From Fimenecus sp045631075 (lineage in GTDB: Bacteria; Bacillota; Clostridia; Oscillospirales; Acutalibacteraceae), in contig JAZQUC010000220.1 of NCBI GenBank assembly GCA_045631075.1, positions 1 through 22,720 on the forward strand: a stretch of DNA of 22,720 nucleotides. Reading direction: 5' to 3'. The position numbers were made by a program, and so were the translations under genes. The notes under the pieces were generated by a model. That model made no database searches, was not told the origin of the DNA, and saw only the letters and a program-made list of their open reading frames with translations. Below are positions 1 to 6,500 of the stretch, in pieces. Within the stretch, counting starts at the first letter, position 1. The number at the start of each line of letters is the position of its first letter.

Positions 1-5
1 GTTGC

Positions 6-90
6 GGGCGGATGAAGGGTGCGGGTGTCCGGTGGACACCTCTGCTAGAAGTAAGCACCGACCGAACCGGCAGGTGAGACTCATCCGCCC
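6..90. repeat. G+C-rich intergenic inverted-repeat element
   Basis: The outer arms GGGCGGATGA (6-15) and TCATCCGCCC (81-90) are a perfect 10-bp inverted repeat. Inside lies a perfect hairpin, GGTGTCC (24-30) and GGACACC (34-40). The stretch is far richer in G+C than the rest of the window and has no convincing coding frame. It looks like a dispersed palindromic intergenic repeat of the kind common in gut Clostridia; that assignment is from general knowledge and copy number cannot be judged here. Confidence 0.6.
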
Positions 91-131
91 CTACTGTAAT
101 AGCCGATTTCAATAACAAATAAACCAACAAC

Positions 132-153
132 GGGTCGTCGGGGACGCCGACCC
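132..153. repeat. Short G+C-rich palindrome
   Basis: GGGTCGTCG (132-140) and CGCCGACCC (145-153) form an inverted repeat with one mismatch and a 4-base loop. It lies next to the element at 6-90, and both are followed on the plus strand by CCTAC, so they may belong to one repeat family or be a compound insertion. No gene is visible from 1 to 228 apart from these repeats and the hairpin at 197-221. Confidence 0.55.
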
Positions 154-196
154 CTACGAATTGTTTTCCCCGACAAATTATAATTTGAATATACAG

Positions 197-221
197 AAGG
201 CAGAGTTTTAAGCTCTGCCTT
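197..221 (-). terminator. Probable terminator of the feo operon
   Basis: AAGGCAGAG (197-205) and CTCTGCCTT (213-221) give a perfect 9-bp stem with a 7-base loop, just after the stop of the last feo gene at 229. Read on the minus strand, the stem is followed by only a weak T-rich tail (CTGTATATTC), so termination efficiency is uncertain. Confidence 0.55.
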
Positions 222-228
222 TCCATTG

Positions 229-405
229 TTATTTATTGTTTTCGCTATCACACATACCATTGCACCTTTGTTTCTGTGCCATTGAACAGGTTTTAGCATT
301 TGGGCATCCTATACATTTTATGCCTTTTTTCTTTTCTTTAATCACATAAGCTATTGCACAACCAACGATAGCAACAAGAACGGCAACAAGTAATATATTT
401 TCCAT
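229..405 (-). CDS. FeoB-associated Cys-rich membrane protein
   Basis: This 58-aa protein has one N-terminal membrane helix (residues about 3-22, MENILLVAVLVAIVGCAIAY) and then a basic stretch, KEKKKG. Its C-terminal half contains six cysteines: CIGCPNAKTC at 31-40, C48 and C52, besides C16 in the helix. This matches the small FeoB_associated family found next to clostridial feoB genes. Its role is unproven; the Cys cluster suggests handling of Fe(II) at the membrane beside the FeoB pore, which is inference. It starts 6 nt after the feoB stop with only a weak Shine-Dalgarno sequence (AAGG overlapping the feoB end), so translational coupling is likely. It is the last gene of the feo operon. Confidence 0.9.
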   Translation of the reverse strand: MENILLVAVLVAIVGCAIAYVIKEKKKGIKCIGCPNAKTCSMAQKQRCNGMCDSENNK

Positions 406-411
406 ATCATT

Positions 412-2454
412 TTACCTTACTACTGTTGTTTTTTTCTGCATTTTGATTTCCTGTGCCTTCTTATCTCCACGGATACAGAGTACAACAAGAATTGCAACAA
501 AAACAAGAACTGCTATAAGTCCGCCAATAAATCCGTTACCTAACTCCCCTGTTGTCACAAGTGTACCAATCTGATAAACAAGATATCCTACTGTAAACCC
601 TGTACCAAGTTGAAGTCCTATACCTGCCCAGAACCATTTTGCACTCTTCATTTCAGAATTCATAGCACCAATTGCTGCAAAACATGGTGGTGTGAAAAGA
701 TTGAACATAAGATATGCAAGAGCTGCAACCTTAGTGATTGCCATAACAGCACCAACTTCTGCACCAGCACCTTCCATAAGTGCTAATTCTTCTGTATCAA
801 TAAGGTTTTCAAGTCCTACAAAGCATACTGCAAGTGTACCAACAACATTTTCCTTTGCAATAAAGCCTGTAACTGCAGCTGCTGCAAGTTGCCATGAAAG
901 AACACCCACAACAGGGACAAGGACATACGCAAACGGACCAGCAATTGAAGCAAGAATTGATGCGTCTGCACTCTCTGCAACTGTAAAACTCCATGTAAAT
1001 GTCTGCATAACCTGAACTAATGTGTTACAAAGAAGAATGATTGTTGCAGCCTTTACAATATATGCCCAACCACGTTCGCACATTGATAAGAAAGCTCTTT
1101 TAAAAGACGGAATTTTATATTCAGGAAGCTCAATGATAAAGAATGACTTCTTTCTCTTGTTTCCTGTGATTTTATTAACAAGAAGTGCACCGAAGAAAAT
1201 AATAACAATACCTACAAAGTACATCAATGGACCAACCCACGAAGCATCTTCAAAAAACGCACCTGCAAAAAGTGCAATAACAGGAAGCTTTGCACCGCAA
1301 GGCATAAATGGTGCTAACATTGCTGTAGCTCTGCGTTCTCTTTCATTACGGATTGTACGACAAGCCATAACACCTGGGATTGCACAGCCTGTACCAACAA
1401 CAAACGGAATAATAGATTTACCTGAAAGACCTACTCTCTTAAAAATAGGGTCAAGGACAACTGACGCACGTGCCATATATCCACAATCTTCAAGTAATGC
1501 AATAAGAAAATACATTACCATAACCAATGGCAAGAAACCGATAACTGCAATTGCACCACCAATTACACCGTCAACAAGAAGTGCTGAAAGTAACGGATTA
1601 GCATTTTCAAAGAAACCTGCAATCCAACCCTGAAAATTTTCAAGATATGTTACAAGACCAGGAATCATAGTTCCGTTTTTCATCTCATATCCTTCTGCAA
1701 TCCATACACCAGGACCTGCCTGTGAAATCCAGAAAACAAGGAACATTACAACTGCAAATATTGGAAGTCCGAACCATTTGTTTGTAAGTATGTCATCAAT
1801 AGTATCCTGAAAATTTCTATCTCTTGTGAAAACTTTTCTTGTTTCAACCATTTTCACAATATCATTTACAAACTGAAAACGCTTTTTGTCAGCATCTGCA
1901 ACACTCTTTTTGTCAGTCAAATCAACATTTCCTTGAATATAAGGTGGTGTCTGACCTTTACCATAAAGGCTTACTGCCTGTGTTACAACTTCTTTAAGTC
2001 CTTCAGCAGATGTTGAAACTGTTTCAACGACAGGACAATTAAGTGCTTTACTCAATACTTGTGTATCAATTTCTGTTTGTTTTTTCTCGTTAATATCACT
2101 TTTATTAAGTGCGATTACAACAGGAATGCCAAGTTCTAACAACTGTGTTGTAAAGAAAAGGCTACGGCTTAAGTTTGTAGCGTCAACGATGTTGATAATT
2201 ACATCAGGTTTCTGATTTTTCACATAATCCCTTGTAACACTTTCTTCTGATGTAAAAGGTGACATTGAATATGCACCCGGAAGGTCAACTGCAATAAGTT
2301 CTTGACTCCCGTTATAAAGGCTTTTCTTAATTGGACTTAATTTTGCGTCAACAGTAACACCAGCCCAGTTACCGACTTTTTCATTCTTGCCAGTAAGACC
2401 GTTATACATTGTTGTTTTACCACTATTCGGATTACCTGCTAAGGCAATTCTCAT
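412..2454 (-). CDS. feoB: Ferrous iron transporter FeoB
   Basis: This 680-aa protein is the GTPase-linked Fe(II) uptake permease of the cytoplasmic membrane. The N-terminal G domain shows G1 GNPNSGKT (7-14), G3 DLPG (57-60) and G4 NKSD (117-120). A helical linker follows to about residue 225. The membrane half carries the two Gate/nucleoside-recognition segments typical of FeoB, including GTGCAIPGVMACRTI and FMPCGAKLPVIALF with their conserved cysteines. The C-terminus has further hydrophobic helices and ends in a basic tail. The length is within the usual 650-780 range and the gene looks intact. The start has AGGAG 9 nt upstream. It sits 25 nt after feoA and 6 nt before the Cys-rich peptide gene, an intact feoAB operon. 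Confidence 0.97.
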   Translation of the reverse strand: MRIALAGNPNSGKTTMYNGLTGKNEKVGNWAGVTVDAKLSPIKKSLYNGSQELIAVDLPGAYSMSPFTSEESVTRDYVKNQKPDVIINIVDATNLSRSLFFTTQLLELGIPVVIALNKSDINEKKQTEIDTQVLSKALNCPVVETVSTSAEGLKEVVTQAVSLYGKGQTPPYIQGNVDLTDKKSVADADKKRFQFVNDIVKMVETRKVFTRDRNFQDTIDDILTNKWFGLPIFAVVMFLVFWISQAGPGVWIAEGYEMKNGTMIPGLVTYLENFQGWIAGFFENANPLLSALLVDGVIGGAIAVIGFLPLVMVMYFLIALLEDCGYMARASVVLDPIFKRVGLSGKSIIPFVVGTGCAIPGVMACRTIRNERERRATAMLAPFMPCGAKLPVIALFAGAFFEDASWVGPLMYFVGIVIIFFGALLVNKITGNKRKKSFFIIELPEYKIPSFKRAFLSMCERGWAYIVKAATIILLCNTLVQVMQTFTWSFTVAESADASILASIAGPFAYVLVPVVGVLSWQLAAAAVTGFIAKENVVGTLAVCFVGLENLIDTEELALMEGAGAEVGAVMAITKVAALAYLMFNLFTPPCFAAIGAMNSEMKSAKWFWAGIGLQLGTGFTVGYLVYQIGTLVTTGELGNGFIGGLIAVLVFVAILVVLCIRGDKKAQEIKMQKKTTVVR

Positions 2455-2479
2455 AAATACATTCTCCTTAATCTTATAC

Positions 2480-2692
2480 TTATATTGAAATAGCTTGTGC
2501 CAGTTGATTATCTATACTATATCTTGAATCCTTGATAGAAACAATACATCCACCTTTTTTCTGTGATATAACTGTTATAGGCTCACCTACATAACAACCA
2601 AGTGAAAAAAGGAAGGCATCAAGTTCATCATCATAGGTGGTGATATCTTTAATTATATATTCAATTCCCACCTGTGCAGTCTTTAAATTCAT
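2480..2692 (-). CDS. feoA: Ferrous iron transport protein A
   Basis: This 70-aa cytosolic protein has the SH3-like fold signature of FeoA, including LGCYVGEPITVISQKKGGCIVSI in the middle, a motif shared with the C-terminal domain of DtxR regulators. FeoA is needed for full FeoB activity, probably by binding its cytoplasmic side (known of the family). The ATG is preceded by AGGAGAAGATT, a good Shine-Dalgarno site. It is the first gene of the feo operon and lies directly downstream of the promoter and palindromes at 2719-2804. The length is normal for the family (70-85 aa). Confidence 0.93.
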   Translation of the reverse strand: MNLKTAQVGIEYIIKDITTYDDELDAFLFSLGCYVGEPITVISQKKGGCIVSIKDSRYSIDNQLAQAISI

Positions 2693-2718
2693 AATCTTCT
2701 CCTAAAAGTTGTACAATA

Positions 2719-2732
2719 TTAGCATAGGCTAA
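2719..2732. promoter_or_regulatory. Palindrome 2, candidate iron-regulator operator of feo
   Basis: TTAGC (2719-2723), 4-base spacer, GCTAA (2728-2732) is a perfect inverted repeat in the feoA leader. Its centre is 34 bp from that of the palindrome at 2752-2767, about three helical turns. The half-sites resemble DtxR/IdeR/MntR-type boxes rather than a Fur box. Confidence 0.5.
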
Positions 2733-2751
2733 CATTTCGATTAAAATTACA

Positions 2752-2767
2752 GTTAGCCGTCGCTAAC
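2752..2767. promoter_or_regulatory. Palindrome 1, candidate iron-regulator operator of feo
   Basis: GTTAGC (2752-2757), CGTC, GCTAAC (2762-2767) is a perfect 6-4-6 inverted repeat. It lies just downstream of the feo -10 box, about +2 to +17 of the expected transcript, where a bound repressor would block initiation. The TTAGC...GCTAA half-sites resemble those bound by DtxR-family metal regulators. The link to iron is inferred from the operon controlled. Confidence 0.55.
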
Positions 2768-2772
2768 CATAC

Positions 2773-2804
2773 ATTATAATACACGATATTTTATGGCTTG
2801 TCAA
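2773..2804 (-). promoter_or_regulatory. feo operon promoter
   Basis: On the minus strand, a perfect -35 TTGACA (2799-2804) is followed after 17 bp by TATTAT (2776-2781). An overlapping perfect TATAAT (2773-2778) would give 20-bp spacing. Transcription would start near 2769 and run into feoA at 2692 through the two palindromes. Confidence 0.75.
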
Positions 2805-2820
2805 GGAAAAATATTACAAA

Positions 2821-2861
2821 AAATAAAAAAACTGCTTTAAATTTAAATAACCTAAAGCAGT
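2821..2861 (-). terminator. Terminator of the small gene at 2869-3090
   Basis: ACTGCTTTA (2831-2839) and TAAAGCAGT (2853-2861) form a perfect 9-bp stem. On the minus strand it is followed by TTTTTTATTT. It begins 8 nt after the stop codon of the minus-strand gene at 2869 and separates that gene from the feo promoter. Confidence 0.8.
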
Positions 2862-2868
2862 AAAAACA

Positions 2869-3090
2869 CTATTTTTTATAAAATTTAAAATCTTCAATTA
2901 TCTCTTTTGCCTGACAAGATTCTATATTATATTTATTCATCCTATCAACAAGCAATTCTACATCCTCAATTTGAGAAGAAATATCCGGCATATACTCCCT
3001 GTTCCCATCTTTATGAAGAAACATTATACCATAATTATTTTCCTTCAATTCTTCTGATTCAATTTTACTTTTCAGAACAAAGTATTTCAT
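2869..3090 (-). CDS. Small protein, DUF6514-like
   Basis: This 73-aa soluble protein begins MKYFVLKSKIE. I chose the ATG at 3090 because AGGAG (3098-3102) lies 7 nt upstream; a longer frame from a GTG at 3108 would make the ribosome site part of the coding sequence. The C-terminal half (about 43-70) has the pattern of the DUF6514 family of clostridial small proteins: an ISSQIEDVELLVDRMNKYNI helix followed by the conserved-looking A-KEIIEDF end. The family has no known function. The gene is monocistronic, with its own strong promoter and terminator. Family assignment is from pattern memory only. Confidence 0.7.
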   Translation of the reverse strand: MKYFVLKSKIESEELKENNYGIMFLHKDGNREYMPDISSQIEDVELLVDRMNKYNIESCQAKEIIEDFKFYKK

Positions 3091-3132
3091 ATTTTTTCTC
3101 CTTTTCACGCGCCTTCGTGTCGTAATGACAAC

Positions 3133-3161
3133 ATTTTATCATTTAAGTGTCACTTTGTCAA
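3133..3161 (-). promoter_or_regulatory. Promoter of the DUF6514-like gene
   Basis: TTGACA (3156-3161), 17-bp spacer, TAAAAT (3133-3138) on the minus strand. The spacer holds a perfect palindrome AAGTG-T-CACTT (3145-3155), well placed for a repressor. The expected start near 3126 gives a leader of about 35 nt. Confidence 0.75.
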
Positions 3162-3253
3162 CAGTTCAATTGAATTTTATATGTATATTTTGCGAAAAAA
3201 ATAAATATAATAAAACTACAAACGAAATATTGTGACTAATTCAAAAAAAGTAC

Positions 3254-3282
3254 TTGACAAAAGTATAAAATGAGTGTATTAT
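3254..3282 (+). promoter_or_regulatory. tRNA-fMet promoter
   Basis: TTGACA (3254-3259), 17-bp spacer, TATTAT (3277-3282) on the plus strand. The expected start near 3289 is about 25 nt upstream of the mature tRNA. It is back to back with the DUF6514-like promoter. Confidence 0.8.
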
Positions 3283-3314
3283 ATTTAAGCACTCGAGAGA
3301 GCAAAAGTAAATAT

Positions 3315-3387
<73 letters not shown>

Positions 3388-3390
<3 letters not shown>

Positions 3391-3530
3391 AATCAGATAC
3401 CACTATTGATACAATTTGTATTGATAGTGGTATCGTTGTTTTACTGTAAAAATCGTAGTAATATAGCCATACAAAAGAATTAAGCGTTGCACTTGGGAAA
3501 ACACACTTCCCCTCCTGCAACGCTTTTTAT
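3388..3530 (+). repeat. Two-hairpin element, copy 1 (direct repeat with 22306-22446)
   Basis: From the CCA of the tRNA onward, 32 bp (3388-3419) are identical to 22306-22337. Similarity continues through hairpin 1, a linker with three differences, and hairpin 2 to about 3526. Hairpin 1 (3396-3434) pairs GATACCACTAT with ATAGTGGTATC and more. Hairpin 2 (3482-3525) pairs AAGCGTTGCA with TGCAACGCTT. Loops differ between copies while stems are kept. Here the element follows a tRNA and ends in a T-run, so it acts at least as tRNA terminator. Confidence 0.8.
3396..3440 (+). terminator. Hairpin 1 downstream of tRNA-fMet
   Basis: Nearly the whole of 3396-3434 is self-complementary. GATACCACTAT pairs with ATAGTGGTATC and the inner bases continue with two T-G wobbles. 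It is followed by GTTGTTTT. The T-tract is short, so this may be a processing signal or attenuating hairpin before the stronger stem at 3482-3525. Confidence 0.55.
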
Positions 3531-3535
3531 TTATT
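3482..3535 (+). terminator. Hairpin 2, rho-independent terminator
   Basis: AAGCGTTGCA (3482-3491) and TGCAACGCTT (3516-3525) form a 10-bp stem, with GGGAA/TTCCC able to pair inside the loop. The tail on the plus strand is TTTTTATTTATT, a strong terminator for the tRNA transcript. It lies between converging genes and may also stop minus-strand transcription from the large gene ending at 3569, though the minus-strand tail is weaker. Confidence 0.8.
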
Positions 3536-3568
3536 CAATTGTATTTGATTTTCTTGTATTTAATAAAA

Positions 3569-6500
3569 CTAATAATGTGCTACACCACATTCACACATTT
3601 TGTTTGTGTGGAAAAGTTTGCTGAAGAATATCTTAATATTCCAGAAGAAGCCTTTGATTCCGTATTTATGACAGTTACATTCGCATTCTACTGTTGGGTC
3701 GAGAAGCTCATTATCAGCATCACAGTATCCGTCACCGTCATTGTCTGCGTGTCCTGTTGCATCGATTTCAACTGTTTCTCGGCTGATTTCTTCATCACAA
3801 ACCGAACAATAAACAACTGTATCCTTGCTGCCATTCTCTGTGCAAGTTGGTGCAACATAATTTTCTTCGACTGCTTTTGCAGGTGTATGACCATGAGCAG
3901 GAATTGCAACAATTTCAACACCTAAACCTGCATTACATACGGAACAGCAAGAAACTACCTCTTTGCTTCCTTCATTTAAACAATCAGGTTCAGTTATTAT
4001 ACTTTCAAACTGCTCAATGGTGTGTCCGATCACAGGAACATAATCGCCAATATAACTATCTCCGCAAACACAGGTAAATGTTGTGTAGCCTTGCTCCGTA
4101 CATGTTGGCGCTGTAATTACTGTTTCATATGAATGCTCAGCAATCTTTTCAACAGGCTTTGTGTTTGTATATCCGCAATCCTTACAGGTTAATTTTTCAA
4201 CACCCTCTGTAAAATGGGTCGGTTGAGTAGTAATTTCAGAAACAAAGGTGTGTCCTGTTGCCGGAATAGGCTCTGCTCCTACATAACGTTCAATACATCT
4301 CGAGCATTCATAAGTTGTATACCCCTCTTTTGTACATGTAGGGCTTGTCACAACACCTACAAAATCATGTCCCAATGCTTCAACATAATCATCCTTATAT
4401 ATGTATCCACATTCACAACTGTATGTTGTATAGCCTTGGTCATAGCATGTTGGCTCTGTTACTACAATAACAAACTCGTGCGGATGTTCAGGACCAAGAC
4501 AATGAAGTGTTGCAGCGAGAAGTTCACTATTGTTGGAATGTATAGAAATCATTGTCCATTGGCTCTGTGAACCCGAATAATAAACATCTTTAAGCTGCGA
4601 GCAGTAATAGAAAGCTCTGTATCCGATTTGCTTTACCCCTATACCGATTCTTACAGCTTCAAGACCTCTACAATATGCAAATGCATAATCATCAATGCTT
4701 GTTACACTTTCAGGAACAGTTACCTCAGTAAGTGCAGCACAGGAATAGAATGCTTTCTCACCGATTCTTGTTACGCCTTCAGGAATAGTTATTTCCTTAA
4801 GCTTAGGACAATAATAGAAGGTTGACCCATTGATTTCCTTTAAATTTTTGCTGAGCTCAACCGTTGTGAGTGACTCACAATTTTCAAAGGCTGAATTTTT
4901 AATCAAGGTTACACTATCCGGAATTACTATACTCTTAAGACTTTTACATTCTGCAAAAGCTGAATTTCCGATCGTTTTTACGCCATCGTTAATAGTAACA
5001 TTTTCAAGCTTTGAACAATAAGCGAAGGCGCTACTACCAATAACTGTTACACTTCCGGCAATTGTTACTTTTTCAATACTTGTGCATGACTTAAATGCAT
5101 AATCGCCAATTGCTGTTACACCGTCAGAAATAACAACCTCACCTATTGAGGTCTTATAGTTTATCCAAGGATAATCCAAGCTACCATATTCGTACATTTC
5201 ACCTGTACCCGAAATAGTCAATACGCCGGAATACAAATCAAGACTCCATGTAAGATTTTCACCACAAGTGCCTGAAATAGCATCAAGGTTGCCATACTCA
5301 AAATTCTTTGTTGCATCGAGAAGCGGTTGGTTGTTTTCACCTATTACTATAGAATTCCACTCTTCCTCCGTACCGGTATAGCAAACAACGTTCAATGCAC
5401 TACAACCGCTAAATGCACCGTCTGCAATAGTTTCAACAGCTTTACCCATCAGCACAATTGCAAGCTTGTCACAAGAGGCAAAAGCAGTGTCACCGATTGC
5501 AGTTACACTTTCAGGAATAATAAGGTCTGTGATGAAATCGCAATCATAAAATGCTTTTTCACCAATACTCGTTACAGAAGCAGGAATTTTCACACTGACT
5601 AATGAATCGAAGTTATAAAATGCTTCAGCGCCGATTTCTACTACTGTATAGCCATCAATTGTTTCCGGAATCATAACCCTCATTGATGGTGCATAAATAT
5701 TGTAACTTGTAATTCTGATTGTCTTTTTAACTTCAGAAACTATTTCATATGAGAAGTCGTCTTCACCATAATTGAAACGAATTATTGCGTTATTTATCGG
5801 TTGATTTCCACCTTCAACAATCAATTCTCCCCATTGGCTTCTTGTTCCCTTGTAGTTAATAGTTTCAAGAGATATACACTCACCAAATGCATTCTGTCCA
5901 ATATTATTTACGCTTGCAGGAATAATAACCTCAGTCAGGCCTTCACACAAATAGAAGGTTTGTGCTTCAATTCTGCTTATGCCATCAGGAAGTTTAGCCT
6001 TTTCAAGCTTAAGACAATAGTTGAAAACGTCTTCTCCCATTGTTGTTACCGAATCAGGAATCTCAATAGTTTTAAGACTTGCAGATTCGGCAAATGCACT
6101 TGTACCAATTATTGTAACACCATCAGGGATTATAACTTCTGTAAGATTTGCGGAAGCTAAAAATGCATTTGCTTCAATTATTGTTACAGAATTAGGAATT
6201 GTGTACTTTGTTCTCAAATTCCCCTCCGGATATTTTACAAGCAGTGTTTTGTCTTTGTCGAACAGCACGCCAAATTCATCACTTAAGAAATTGGGATTTT
6301 CGCTATCTACAGTTATAGTTTCAAGACTTGTACAACGTCCGAATGTGTTTATTTCAAATGTTTCTAATCCCTTACCTATAACAATATTCTTAACACTTTC
6401 ACAGCCCAGGAATGCAGCTTCACCAATTGTTTTTACACTGTCAGGAAGGATTAAACCTTCAAGAGAAGTACAGTAAGCAAAAGCTCTTTTGCCAATTGTT

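Noticed and set aside
81..299. 72-codon minus-strand frame through the intergenic repeats
   Set aside because: It overlaps the Cys-rich peptide gene in another frame, runs through a terminator and palindromes, and has no ribosome site.
692..1633. Plus-strand open frames opposite feoB
   Set aside because: The opposite strand encodes a full, well-conserved FeoB; these frames lack start signals.
2693..2804. Riboswitch upstream of feoA
   Set aside because: The leader is only about 75 nt with two short DNA-type palindromes; no larger conserved RNA fold or terminator/antiterminator is visible.
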